A stretch of 64,000 nt of DNA from Candidatus Cottocaccamicrobium excrementipullorum (GTDB lineage Bacteria; Bacillota; Clostridia; Lachnospirales; Lachnospiraceae). The stretch is from the NCBI GenBank assembly GCA_018713255.1, contig DVFL01000029.1, positions 1 through 64,000 of the forward strand, given 5' to 3'. Numbering within the stretch: the stretch's first letter is position 1; each line of letters begins with the position of its first letter. The translations under genes were made by a program, and so were the position numbers. The notes beneath the pieces were generated by a model that worked only from the letters and a program-made list of their open reading frames with translations, had not been told where the DNA came from and did no database searches. Below are positions 35,380 through 47,361 of the stretch, in pieces.

Positions 35380-36798
35380 ATGGAACTGATGATCCCGTTA
35401 AAAGGCCGGGAAGGCGGGCCTTTTTATCAACAGATTTACCAGTTTATTAAAGAAGAGATCCGTCACGGAAATCTGGCGCCGGGAGAGCGCCTTCCCTCCA
35501 CGAGGGTGCTGGCAGAGAACTTAAAAGTAAGCCGAAGCACCACCCAGATGGCTTATGAACAGCTGCTTTCAGAAGGATATATCGAAGCATCTCCCTGCAG
35601 AGGGTATTTTGTGGCGGAAATCGAGGCGCTGGTGGAAGTAAAGGAGCAGCCCTCGGGAAGCTTTGTTCCCAGGGAGGAGGAAAAGAAAGCCGGCTTTGCC
35701 GTGGATTTTTCCCCTCGGGGAATTGATCTAGACAGCTTTCCCTTTAATCTGTGGCGGAAAATCAGCCGGAACATTCTGGTGGACGATAACAAAGCCTTGT
35801 TCCTTAATGGAGATCCCCAGGGGGAATACGCTCTGCGCCAGGCCATTGGGAATTATCTTCATGGGGCCAGAGGGGTGCAGTGCAGTCCGGATCAGATCAT
35901 TATCGGAGCGGGAAGCGAATACCTGTTGATGCTCTTAACTCTGGTTTTGGGGCGAGGAAAAGTGATTGCCATGGAAAATCCCACTTATAAACAGGCTTAT
36001 CGGGTGCTGACCAGTCAGGGATTTCAGGTTTTTCCTGTCAATATGGACCGATACGGCATGAATCCCGGAGAGCTGAAAGCCTTAGGGGGAGATGGGGCTG
36101 ATGTGGCTTACATTATGCCTTCCCATCAGTATCCCATGGGAATTGTCATGTCTGTGAAGCGGAGACAGGAGCTTTTGGCTTGGGCCAACAGCCGAGAAGG
36201 ACGGTACTTGATCGAAGACGATTACGACAGTGAATTTCGCTATAAAGGCAAGCCGGTTCCCGCTCTCCAGGGAATGGACCAGAAAGGCAGAGTAATTTAT
36301 ATGGGGACCTTTTCAAAATCTATAGCGCCGGCTATCCGTATCGGTTTTATGGTTTTGCCCAAAAAACTGATGGAGGAGTACAAACGACGGGCTGGATTCT
36401 TTTCTTCTACCGTATCTCGGCTGGATCAGAATATTTTGTATCAATTTCTCACAGAAGGCCATTACGAGCGTCATTTAAATCGAATGCGCTCAGTGTATAA
36501 GGCGAAGCACGACTGCCTTTTAGGCGGACTGAAAGAATTTGAACAATCTTTTTCTGTTCAGGGGGAGCATGCCGGTCTTCATGTGCTTTTGACAGACAGA
36601 AACAAAGAACGAAGCGAGGATGAACTGGTGGAATCGGCGGCTGCCCAGGGGGCAGGCGTTTATGGATTGTCCAGATACTTTATTCATCCGGAACATAATC
36701 CTTATCCTTCCACCGTGCTGCTGGGCTATGCCAATCTTTCCGGCGAGGAAATTAAAGACGGCCTGAGACGGCTGAAGGCAGCATGGGGAATCCAATGA
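35380..36798 (+). CDS. MocR/PdxR-type transcriptional regulator (GntR HTH + aminotransferase domain)
   Basis: 472 residues. Residues 1-77 are a GntR-type winged helix (FYQQIYQFIKEEIRHGNLAPGERLPSTRVLAENLKVSRSTTQMAYEQLLSEGY, given by position 15-67). Residues about 110-470 are a fold-type I aminotransferase domain with the PLP lysine Lys313 (GTFSKSIAP) and the ASP-type IEDDYDSEFRY. Such MocR proteins sense PLP or amino-acid-PLP adducts and often control vitamin B6 or GABA genes. No pdx gene is adjacent, so the target is unknown. The frame runs upstream into the glnS terminator, but AGAAGGAGAG fixes ATG 35380. Confidence 0.92.
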   Translation: MELMIPLKGREGGPFYQQIYQFIKEEIRHGNLAPGERLPSTRVLAENLKVSRSTTQMAYEQLLSEGYIEASPCRGYFVAEIEALVEVKEQPSGSFVPREEEKKAGFAVDFSPRGIDLDSFPFNLWRKISRNILVDDNKALFLNGDPQGEYALRQAIGNYLHGARGVQCSPDQIIIGAGSEYLLMLLTLVLGRGKVIAMENPTYKQAYRVLTSQGFQVFPVNMDRYGMNPGELKALGGDGADVAYIMPSHQYPMGIVMSVKRRQELLAWANSREGRYLIEDDYDSEFRYKGKPVPALQGMDQKGRVIYMGTFSKSIAPAIRIGFMVLPKKLMEEYKRRAGFFSSTVSRLDQNILYQFLTEGHYERHLNRMRSVYKAKHDCLLGGLKEFEQSFSVQGEHAGLHVLLTDRNKERSEDELVESAAAQGAGVYGLSRYFIHPEHNPYPSTVLLGYANLSGEEIKDGLRRLKAAWGIQ

Positions 36799-36829
36799 AG
36801 GGTTCTGGAGGGGCCAGCTGCGGGAGAAA

Positions 36830-36900
36830 AAGAATGGGATTATTCCGCTCCAGTCTCAGGCATAAAAACCTGGATGCTGCGGAATAATCCCATTTTTTAA
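36830..36900 (+). terminator. Terminator of the MocR gene
   Basis: AATGGGATTATTCCGC pairs perfectly with GCGGAATAATCCCATT, with a small second stem in the loop, followed by TTTT. Confidence 0.9.
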
Positions 36901-36947
36901 GAAGCCGGAGCAAAATGATCATTTTCCTATTCTGCTGACTTCAGAAT

Positions 36948-37643
36948 TTATTCATTAATTTCCTCTACAATGGTTGTTGGCTCCGGCTGAGGCTCACTGG
37001 TTTCCTGGGGATCAACCACATCTACTGTGGAAACAGACTGCTCCGGCGGGAGAGAGGCGGTGCCTGCGGGATCGTGAACAATAAACCGAGGATCCTTTTT
37101 CTTTTCTTCCGGCGAGGGTGCATCAGCTGTATTCTGAGGCTGATCTTCCAGTTTTTCTTCTTCATCTTCATCCTGGAAGATGTCTTCTTCTATGGATTCC
37201 AGATCTTCTTTTACTGCTTCTGCTTTTTCTTCTGCCTTTGCTTTTGCCAGCTGAGCTGTATCTTTTGCGGCGGAAGCAGCTTCACTGGCGGTATCGGACA
37301 GAATCGCCGCGGCATCCTTCAGCACATTTCTGGCGGCATCGGCTACGCTTCCGGCTGCGGTGACCATATCCTTGGCAGCTACTTTCAGCTCGTCCGCACT
37401 GGCATTCAGGGAAATGTACTTTCTGGAAGTTTCTGCGCTGGCTGAGGTTTTTTCCTCTTTCTCCGGCTGGCCCTCTTCTTCGTCTTCTTCGAAATAGTCT
37501 TCGTCGCCACCTTCAAAATCGTGGAATTCTTCTTCCAGCTCTTTATTGAAGGAGTGATACTTTCTTAAATAAGAAATTCCTGCTGCTGCGGCGCCAGCCG
37601 CTGCTGCTAATACTACAAGCTTTCCAAAACCTTTTTTTGCCAT
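36948..37643 (-). CDS. Acidic single-span membrane protein with Ala-rich helical repeats
   Basis: 231 residues. A short positive N-terminus (MAKKGFGK) precedes one hydrophobic Ala-rich segment (8-25). Then come a very acidic stretch (35-65), an alanine-rich amphipathic region (80-150) in which AAKD/AASAAKDTAQLAKAKA-like units recur, and an acidic, proline-rich tail. The helical part resembles LEA/apolipophorin-type stress proteins, but I cannot name a family. GGAGAGGAG precedes the start. It is in the position of a membrane-tethered, largely disordered protein. Confidence 0.6.
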   Translation of the reverse strand: MAKKGFGKLVVLAAAAGAAAAGISYLRKYHSFNKELEEEFHDFEGGDEDYFEEDEEEGQPEKEEKTSASAETSRKYISLNASADELKVAAKDMVTAAGSVADAARNVLKDAAAILSDTASEAASAAKDTAQLAKAKAEEKAEAVKEDLESIEEDIFQDEDEEEKLEDQPQNTADAPSPEEKKKDPRFIVHDPAGTASLPPEQSVSTVDVVDPQETSEPQPEPTTIVEEINE

Positions 37644-37823
37644 AAAATCGCTCCTCTCCTGGTCGTGCCAGATACCTTTATTGAGTCTATTTTAATACGA
37701 ACAGAGAAAAAAAGAAAGGTGTAAATGAAATTTTGTAAGGATTAGTTTGGGGAATGCAAACGGGCATTTTTTTTGCCCTGTATTCTGGCGGCTTGCGGAA
37801 AATTTGAAAAAAATAGTTAAAAA

Positions 37824-37850
37824 TTAGCACTCGACACTTGACAGTGCTAA
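37824..37850. promoter_or_regulatory. CIRCE operator (HrcA site)
   Basis: TTAGCACTC (37824-37832), nine bases, then CAGTGCTAA (37842-37850). This differs from the consensus TTAGCACTC-N9-GAGTGCTAA at one base. It overlaps the groESL -35 box, so HrcA would block transcription until heat shock. Confidence 0.95.
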
Positions 37851-37866
37851 CAAACGGTGTTATAAC
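37838..37866 (+). promoter_or_regulatory. groESL promoter
   Basis: TTGACA (37838-37843), 17 bp, TATAAC (37861-37866), with the -35 inside CIRCE. The rest of the 37644-37944 gap is a leader of about 70 nt and A/T-rich DNA without another feature I can support. Confidence 0.85.
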
Positions 37867-37944
37867 ATATGATGTAGCTTGAAAGAGAAAAAATCAAGAA
37901 GAAATAAAAGAGAGAAAAAAGACTTTATATAGGAGGAATGAATC

Positions 37945-38229
37945 ATGAAGTTAGTACCTTTATTTGACAGAGTTGTGTTAAAGCAGCTGGTTGCAGAAGA
38001 AACGACGAAGTCCGGCATTGTTCTGCCAGGTCAGGCAAAGGAGAAACCCCAGCAGGCTGAGGTTGTTGCAGTAGGCCCCGGCGGAGTAGTAGACGGCAAA
38101 GAGATTACCATGCAGGTAAAGGCTGGCGATAAGGTAATTTACTCCAAGTACTCCGGCACTGAAGTAGAAGTAGACGAAGAAAAATATGTTATTGTAAAGC
38201 AGAATGATATCTTGGCAGTGATTGAGTAA
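37945..38229 (+). CDS. groES: Co-chaperonin GroES
   Basis: 94 residues. LVPLFDRVVLKQL, the mobile loop TTKSGIVLPGQAKEKPQQAEVVAVGPG and GDKVIYSKYSGTEVEVD are the full GroES pattern. It forms the heptameric lid of GroEL. The ribosome site is AGGAGGAATG. It is the first gene of the CIRCE-controlled operon. Confidence 0.98.
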   Translation: MKLVPLFDRVVLKQLVAEETTKSGIVLPGQAKEKPQQAEVVAVGPGGVVDGKEITMQVKAGDKVIYSKYSGTEVEVDEEKYVIVKQNDILAVIE

Positions 38230-38261
38230 TCTGCCAAAAAAGAAGATAAGATAATAGATGA

Positions 38262-39908
<1,647 letters not shown>

Positions 39909-39930
39909 GCCAGAAAGGAATGCACGACCG

Positions 39931-40425
39931 ATGAATCAGGATTATGTTGAGTGGCTGGTAAAGCGTAAGGATCCGGCATATGCGTGGCCGGTACGGATAC
40001 TGATGGGTATTCTCTGCGCGGCTGCCTTAGTGATGGCTCTTGTGGTAGTATGGGGGCCGATCCTGCTCCTAATCGCCGGAGCTGCCACATTCTTTGTCTT
40101 TCAGATGCTCAGTGTAGAGTATGAATATTTATACGTGGATGGAAGTTTGTCCGTCGATAAGATTTTAGGCAAGGCCAGACGGAAAAAGGTGCTGGAGTGC
40201 TCGAAAGAAGAGCTGCTGATGATCGCTCCCTCGGATTCTTATGTGCTGAAGGATTATGAAACCAGCGGGATGAAGGTGGTTAATTGTTCTTCACAGAAGC
40301 CAGAGGCGAAAACATTTACCATGATTTATCAGAAAAACGGACAGCATTATAAAGTGATTCTGGAGCCAAATGATAAATTGCTTCAGGCTATCCGTTATAC
40401 CACGCCGAGAAAGATTGTGATGTGA
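39931..40425 (+). CDS. Small two-span membrane protein (probably DUF6106)
   Basis: 164 residues. Two adjacent hydrophobic segments (about 20-62) follow a short N-terminus (MNQDYVEWLVKRKDPAYAWP). The remainder is a soluble beta-rich domain (YEYLYVDGSLSVDKILGKARRKKVLEC...). I associate this with DUF6106 in Lachnospiraceae but am not certain. It begins 22 nt after groEL with no intervening terminator and ends at one, so it probably shares heat-shock transcription. Confidence 0.6.
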   Translation: MNQDYVEWLVKRKDPAYAWPVRILMGILCAAALVMALVVVWGPILLLIAGAATFFVFQMLSVEYEYLYVDGSLSVDKILGKARRKKVLECSKEELLMIAPSDSYVLKDYETSGMKVVNCSSQKPEAKTFTMIYQKNGQHYKVILEPNDKLLQAIRYTTPRKIVM

Positions 40426-40441
40426 TTCTGATTTGAGAGTT

Positions 40442-40480
40442 AAGCTGCAGTCAGGTTTTCAGCCTGACTGCAGCTTTTTG
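40442..40480 (+). terminator. Terminator of the groESL-membrane protein operon
   Basis: AAGCTGCAGTCAGG pairs with CCTGACTGCAGCTT and is followed by TTTG. Confidence 0.9.
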
Positions 40481-40574
40481 CATTTTATTGCATAAATAAA
40501 GCAAATCTCTTTATCTATTAGTTAATTTATGATATTATTATTAGTAAATTGAATAAAAACAAGGCTCTAAAGAT

Positions 40575-40593
40575 TTGACAAGCTATTGAAATT

Positions 40594-40603
<10 letters not shown>
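40575..40603 (+). promoter_or_regulatory. guaB promoter
   Basis: Perfect TTGACA (40575-40580), 17 bp, TAGAAT (40598-40603). The leader is about 65 nt, too short for a purine riboswitch. Confidence 0.85.
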
Positions 40604-42131
<1,528 letters not shown>

Positions 42132-42144
42132 AAGCTGGTATTTA

Positions 42145-42193
42145 AGGAACACTTCTTTGCAGCAGAAAGTGCTGCGGAAGTGTTTCTTTTTTG
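42145..42193 (+). terminator. guaB terminator
   Basis: GGAACACTTC and TGCAGCA pair with TGCTGC and GGAAGTGTTTC around GAAAG, followed by TTTTTT. Confidence 0.9.
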
Positions 42194-42270
42194 TTAAAAC
42201 AGCAGCAGAGCCGCTGAATTTGAAAACAAAGTATATGCCCGGAAGGGGCAGGGGAAGAGAGGGTATATTT

Positions 42271-43290
42271 ATGATTGAAGTTTTTCGGAAGAGTGTTCTG
42301 GATGAAGGAGCAGAGGGCATAGGAGAGGAAGGCCAGCCGTGTTTTGATTCTCTGCAGGAAGCACTGGATTATCTGGAGATTAACCCGGAGGAGGAGCGGT
42401 ATATCCGGGTCCATCCCGGCTATTATAAGGAGCAGGTTACAGTTCGCGTTCCTGGAGTGGTGATTGAGGGGGCTGACCCTGAGGCAGTTAAGGAAACGGT
42501 GATCACCTTCGGATTAGGCGCCAGGGAAATTCTCTCTGATGGAATGAAGAGAGGAACATTCCGCACGTATACCTTTTTTGTGGATGCAAATGATGTAACC
42601 TTGAGAGGGCTTACCATCGAAAACAGCGCAGGTCCAGGAAATGAGGTGGGACAGGCTCTTGCCCTTTATGCTGACGGAGATCGGATGATTGTTGATTCCT
42701 GCAGATTATTAGGATGGCAGGATACCTTGTTTACAGCGCCTCTTCCAGAGGCAGAGGTGGAATCCAGAGGATTTATCGGTCCTAAGGAGTATGCTCCCAG
42801 AGAAAAGAGACGGCAGTATTATAAAAACTGCTATATTGAGGGAGAGGTGGATTTTATTTTCGGAGGCGCCACGGCGTATTTCTCTCATTGTGTGATTTTC
42901 TCCAAGAATGTGGACAAAGAGATTAAGGGATATGTAACAGCTCCTTCCACGCCCAAGGATGTGAAGTACGGTTATGTGATGGAAGACTGCCGCTTCTGCA
43001 GCAACTGTCCGGACCAGTCAGTATTTCTGGGAAGGCCATGGCGGGAGTATGGAAAGACGGTTTTGATTTCCTGTCAGATCGGGCCGCATATCAAGGCAGA
43101 AGGATGGAACGACTGGGGAAAGGAAAAAGCTCATGAAACTTCCTTCTTTGCAGAGTACGGCTGCAAGGGGCCGGGAGCAAGAAGAGAAGGCAGAGTGGAC
43201 TGGAGCCACGAACTGACGGAAGAAGATCTTAAGGATTATACTAGAGAAGCTGTGCTGGCTGGCGGAGACGGCTGGGATCCGGAAGCTTAA
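42271..43290 (+). CDS. Pectin methylesterase (CE8), apparently intracellular
   Basis: 339 residues of the pectinesterase right-handed beta-helix family. Signature blocks: GQALALYADGDRMIVDSCRLLGWQDTLF (positions about 165-192, with the catalytic Asp in GWQD), GEVDFIFGGATAYF (second catalytic Asp) and LGRPWREYGKT (active-site Arg and Trp). It removes methyl groups from homogalacturonan. It begins directly MIEVFRKSVLDEG, with no signal peptide, so it probably acts on imported short oligogalacturonides. The frame continues upstream into the guaB terminator, but AGAGGG precedes ATG 42271. The PrpR-type regulator follows after 49 nt, so the two may form one transcript. Confidence 0.88.
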   Translation: MIEVFRKSVLDEGAEGIGEEGQPCFDSLQEALDYLEINPEEERYIRVHPGYYKEQVTVRVPGVVIEGADPEAVKETVITFGLGAREILSDGMKRGTFRTYTFFVDANDVTLRGLTIENSAGPGNEVGQALALYADGDRMIVDSCRLLGWQDTLFTAPLPEAEVESRGFIGPKEYAPREKRRQYYKNCYIEGEVDFIFGGATAYFSHCVIFSKNVDKEIKGYVTAPSTPKDVKYGYVMEDCRFCSNCPDQSVFLGRPWREYGKTVLISCQIGPHIKAEGWNDWGKEKAHETSFFAEYGCKGPGARREGRVDWSHELTEEDLKDYTREAVLAGGDGWDPEA

Positions 43291-43339
43291 TTCATTTTTT
43301 GGCCAGGGAGGACAGCAGAAGGAGAGAGGAAGGAGAGAA

Positions 43340-45310
43340 ATGTCGGGAATTGCTCTTTTGGTGCCGAATCAACAGATGTATGACCAGGCCAGGGAAATTT
43401 TGGAAAAGCTGGACAGGCATCATGTTATTCTGCTGAAAAGCATTGTCACAGAAAACGCCGTAAATGAAGCCAGAGAAGCCGTTTCCATGGGAGCGAATAT
43501 TATTGTGGCAAGAGGACGGCAGGCGGTGGAAATTCGAGAACATACTACAGTGCCGGTGTCTGAAATTGTCATAAGCGCCCAAGAGCTGGGCCTTCTGGTG
43601 GTAAAGGCCAAAGCGCTGGTGGAAAAAGAATGTCCGGTGATCGGCTTATTCGGCTGGGGAGAGATGTTTTCTGATACCTCATACTTTGATCAGCTTTACG
43701 GGGTTAAGCTGATTCGGTGTGTCTTAAAGGGAACGGAGGACTGGCGGGCGGTGCTGGACCAGGTTCTGGAGGAGAATTCCATTGATATTGTAATTGGAGG
43801 AAAAGCTGCGCTGAGCGCGGCGGAGGGAAGAGGGATTCCAGCCCTCTTCCTTTCTTCTACAGGAGAATCTTTGACCACGGCGCTGAAAAATGCGGAATCG
43901 CTGTATTACGTTTCTCAGATGGAGCAGCATAATTATGCCCAGTTCAGTACAGTGCTGGACAGCAGTTTCAGCGGAATTATTAAGGCAGGAATTTCAGGAA
44001 AAGTGCTGGTGATGAATCGCGCAATGGAACAGATTACCGGTATTTCTGCGTCGGACGCCATGGGAAAACCTGTTGATCAGGTGCTTAAAGGGCTGGAACG
44101 GTCTGCAGTTTGGCAGATTCTCAACGGAGAAGAAGAAACTTATTCTGCATTTTTGAATATTCATGATCAATCCCTTGTGGTGGTGGTGGAGCCGATTGTG
44201 GCGGGAAATCAGATTGACGGCGCGATTATTTCCTGCAATCGGATGCGCAGGCTGGATGCCGATGCGAGGGAGGTCAACAGCAGTCAGTTTTTGAAAGGCC
44301 ATGTGGCCTACAGTACGTTTGAGGATATTGACCAGAACCTGAAGGGACTGAGAAAGGCGGTAGAACGGGCGAAGATTTATGCCCAGTCTTCCAGCCCCAT
44401 GTTGATTGAAGCCATTTCCGGCCCGGAACTGGATATGATCTGCGAGGGAATTCACAACTACAGTCTTCGCCGCAACGGTCCCTTTATTATGGTGCATATG
44501 GCTGGAATTAAAGAAGAACATCAGAGCAAAGTTTTGTTTGGAGAATACTCCTCTGATGGGAAAACTTATGAGCCAGGACGTTTGGAGGAGGCCAATCACG
44601 GCACCCTGGTGATTCAGGGAATCGATAAGCTGAGCCTTTTAGCACAGTATAATCTGATGAAGGTTATTCGCACGAAGCGTTTTTTGAAAGAACGGAACGA
44701 GGATATGCAGCTGATGGATACCCGGATTATTGCCTGTACGGCGAAAAATCTGACGGATCTGCGAAAGGTAAACAAAATTCGTTCGGATCTTTATTATACT
44801 TTAAAATCTCTTCGCCTGAAGATTCCTAATCTGAAGGACAGGCCTGAAGATGTGGAATATCTTTTGGATTTCTATGTGAAGAAATATTCGGAGCAGTATT
44901 TCCGCTACCATGTTATGACGGCGGGAGCGAGAAAAACGCTGCTGGAATATCCCTGGGAGGGGAACAGCATTCAGCTGGATGCATTCTGTGAACGGATGAT
45001 TCTTACCGTGGGAAAAAGAACGATTACGGAAAGCTACGTCCGAGATCTCCTTCAGGAACTTTATGAGACGGATTCCAGTATTTATGAGATTCTTCCAGAG
45101 GACGAAGTACGGGAGGAGAGGCGGCGCCAGAGAGAGGCCAGAAAACAGGAAGGCCGGGCGGAACGGGCAATGGGCCGGGAAGAAGCCTGGCGGGATACGA
45201 TCCGGGAAACGCTGGCTAAATATCATGGAAATCGCTCCATTACGGCAAAGGAGCTGGGGGTCAGCACGACTACTTTGTGGCGCTGGATGAAGCGGTACGA
45301 CTTAAACTGA
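43340..45310 (+). CDS. PrpR_N/PAS/AAA+-like/Fis regulator 1, ATPase motifs lost
   Basis: 656 residues with the architecture of propionate-type sigma-54 activators. A PrpR_N sensor covers 1-190 (GANIIVARGRQAVEIREHTTVPVSEIVIS at 51-79), a PAS domain about 200-310 (MNRAMEQITGISASDAMGKP), an AAA+-like region 340-560, and a C-terminal Fis-type helix-turn-helix (GNRSITAKELGVSTTTLWRWMKRY). The ATPase looks dead. The Walker A position reads LIEAISGPELDM (355-366) in place of GESGTGKE, Walker B reads GTLVIQGID, and the GAFTGA sigma-54 contact loop is absent after LFGEYSSDG. It therefore probably acts without sigma-54. It is followed 43 nt later by a similar protein. Confidence 0.85.
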   Translation: MSGIALLVPNQQMYDQAREILEKLDRHHVILLKSIVTENAVNEAREAVSMGANIIVARGRQAVEIREHTTVPVSEIVISAQELGLLVVKAKALVEKECPVIGLFGWGEMFSDTSYFDQLYGVKLIRCVLKGTEDWRAVLDQVLEENSIDIVIGGKAALSAAEGRGIPALFLSSTGESLTTALKNAESLYYVSQMEQHNYAQFSTVLDSSFSGIIKAGISGKVLVMNRAMEQITGISASDAMGKPVDQVLKGLERSAVWQILNGEEETYSAFLNIHDQSLVVVVEPIVAGNQIDGAIISCNRMRRLDADAREVNSSQFLKGHVAYSTFEDIDQNLKGLRKAVERAKIYAQSSSPMLIEAISGPELDMICEGIHNYSLRRNGPFIMVHMAGIKEEHQSKVLFGEYSSDGKTYEPGRLEEANHGTLVIQGIDKLSLLAQYNLMKVIRTKRFLKERNEDMQLMDTRIIACTAKNLTDLRKVNKIRSDLYYTLKSLRLKIPNLKDRPEDVEYLLDFYVKKYSEQYFRYHVMTAGARKTLLEYPWEGNSIQLDAFCERMILTVGKRTITESYVRDLLQELYETDSSIYEILPEDEVREERRRQREARKQEGRAERAMGREEAWRDTIRETLAKYHGNRSITAKELGVSTTTLWRWMKRYDLN

Positions 45311-45353
45311 GGCTGATCAATGAAAAAAGGCATTCCGGCGAGGGAGGAGAGGA

Positions 45354-47279
45354 ATGGGAAAAATCGCGCTTTTAGTTCCGCGGGAGGAGATGGTCTATCA
45401 GGCCCATAACATTCTCCAGGAAAAGAGCTATCAGGATAAGCATTATCAAATCGGCATTATGAAAGTAGTCCGCACCAGAAATGTGGTGGTGGAGGCCAGA
45501 CAGGCTATTGCAGAAGGCGCATCGATTATTATCGCCAGAGGACTCCAGGCGTCCGTGATTAAGCAGTACACCAACATTCCGGTGATTGAAATTGTGATTA
45601 CTGCCCAGGAGATGGCTCTTTTGGTGGTGAAAGCCAAGGAGATTCTGAAAAAAGAGTCTCCGGTGATTGCTGTGGTAGGATTTCGCAATATGTTCTGCGA
45701 TATGTCCTATTTTGACGAGATTTATGGAATTGAACTGAAAACATTTTATGCGCCGGACAATGATCAGCTCCGCAGTTATGCTCTCCGGGCAGTGGAAGAG
45801 CAGGTGGATTTAGTGATCGGCGGCGATGTGGCGGTGGAAGTGGCGGCAGAGCATAATGTGCCTTCTCTGTTCCTTTCAAATACGGAAGATTCCCTCCGCA
45901 ATGCCTTTTCCATGGCGGAAAGCGTCAGCTATGCCATGGATGTGGAAAAAAAGAATGCGGCGCAGATGGAAACCATTATGGATTATTCCTTCGGCGCCGT
46001 GGTGAATGTAGACGGAGAAGGAAAGATCACAGCGGTGAATCCTTTGATGGAAGATATGCTGGGGCTTACCCGCCAGGAGATTATGGGACGCCGTCTTACG
46101 GAGGTATTTCCCGATTTGGATGAACGCCAGGTAGAGCGAACCTTGCATCAGGCTGGGGACGGTTATTCTGCTTTCCTTCAGATCCGGTCTGCCTCCGTTT
46201 TTGCCATTCTGGCGCCGGTGATCATTGAGGACCGGGCAGATGGGGCAATCCTTACTTGTCATAAGATGAAGCGGAAGCTTACGGCGGAGCAGGAGTCCAG
46301 AGAGAAGAGACGTTCCAGCGGGGTGATTGCTCTGGGCCGGTTTTCCGACATTCTTCAAGAGTCGGCGGCGATGGAAGCCTGTGTTCATCAGGCAAAGCTT
46401 TACGCTTTATCGGAGCTTCCGGTGTTGATTGAAGGGGAAGCAGGAACAGAAAAGCGGCTGATTGCCCAAAGCATTCACAATGCAGGGCTTCGCAGTCGCA
46501 GCGGATTTGCGGATATTTCCTGTGCAGGATTGGGAGAGGAAGAGCAGTATGCCTTGATTTTCGGGGAGCACGGTGCGGCTGTTCAGGCAAATGGAGGAAC
46601 CATACTGCTTGAAGATGCGGATTGGCTGACCCCGGCAAATCAGTACCGCCTGCTTCAGCTGATCCGCTACAAGCTCCGGTGGGAGAGGGAGATCATTCAG
46701 AATAAGCATGTGGATGTGCGGATTATGGTTTCCGGCCAAAAGCCGGGAAGCTTGTTTGCTCTTGTTCAGGAAGGAAAATTTCGAGAGGACCTGTATTATC
46801 TTCTTCAAGGGCTTTTGCTTAAGATCCCTCCCCTTCGGCTTCGGCAGGAGGACCTGCAGCGAAAGCTCCAGTACTCCATTCGGGAGAGCTGTGAGAAATA
46901 TGACCGGTACCATGTGCTGTCTCCGGAGGCCATGGAGTTTCTCCTGTCCTGCCGCTGGCCGGGAAATCTGTTTCAGATTGAGAATTATTGTGAGCGTCTG
47001 ATTCTTACGGCATCGAAGCGGACGATTGATCAAAAGACGGCCAGAGAGCTTCTGGAAGAGCTTTACGGGGAAACAAGCCTGTCGAACCAGGAAGGCCGGG
47101 GAGCGGCAAAAGCGGAAAAAGGGCCGTCCGTAGAAACTGAGGAGGAAGGAGAAGATCTCCGCCGGATTAAGCTTGTGAGAACCTTAAAGCAATATGGAGG
47201 GAACCGGGCAAAAACCGCGGAGGCTCTGGGAATCAGCAAAGCTACCTTGTGGCGATGGATGAAAAAGTACGAGCTTTAG
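45354..47279 (+). CDS. PrpR_N/PAS/AAA+-like/Fis regulator 2, ATPase motifs lost
   Basis: 641 residues, a paralogue of the preceding gene along its whole length. The order is PrpR_N (1-195), PAS (about 205-305, VNPLMEDMLGLTRQEIMGR), degenerate AAA+ (345-570) and Fis helix-turn-helix (GNRAKTAEALGISKATLWRWMKKYEL). Walker A is GEAGTEK (361-367), which keeps the lysine but has Glu for the last Gly. Walker B is GTILLEDAD. The GAFTGA loop is missing between LIFGEHG and NGGTILL. It lies immediately upstream of the aldarate operon, whose promoter region carries 11-bp repeats, so it is a likely regulator of that operon. Ligand probably a small carboxylate, as in PrpR, but unproven. Confidence 0.85.
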   Translation: MGKIALLVPREEMVYQAHNILQEKSYQDKHYQIGIMKVVRTRNVVVEARQAIAEGASIIIARGLQASVIKQYTNIPVIEIVITAQEMALLVVKAKEILKKESPVIAVVGFRNMFCDMSYFDEIYGIELKTFYAPDNDQLRSYALRAVEEQVDLVIGGDVAVEVAAEHNVPSLFLSNTEDSLRNAFSMAESVSYAMDVEKKNAAQMETIMDYSFGAVVNVDGEGKITAVNPLMEDMLGLTRQEIMGRRLTEVFPDLDERQVERTLHQAGDGYSAFLQIRSASVFAILAPVIIEDRADGAILTCHKMKRKLTAEQESREKRRSSGVIALGRFSDILQESAAMEACVHQAKLYALSELPVLIEGEAGTEKRLIAQSIHNAGLRSRSGFADISCAGLGEEEQYALIFGEHGAAVQANGGTILLEDADWLTPANQYRLLQLIRYKLRWEREIIQNKHVDVRIMVSGQKPGSLFALVQEGKFREDLYYLLQGLLLKIPPLRLRQEDLQRKLQYSIRESCEKYDRYHVLSPEAMEFLLSCRWPGNLFQIENYCERLILTASKRTIDQKTARELLEELYGETSLSNQEGRGAAKAEKGPSVETEEEGEDLRRIKLVRTLKQYGGNRAKTAEALGISKATLWRWMKKYEL

Positions 47280-47361
47280 GAACCAGTTTGGCGTGCAGAT
47301 TCCACGCCATAATGCAGGCTCCTGATGAGATTCCCTGCCTTAAGAGGGAATAGTAAAAAAT

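Noticed and set aside
46407-47033. Minus-strand open frame of 208 codons
   Set aside because: It is antisense to the second PrpR-type regulator and has no promoter, ribosome site or family pattern.
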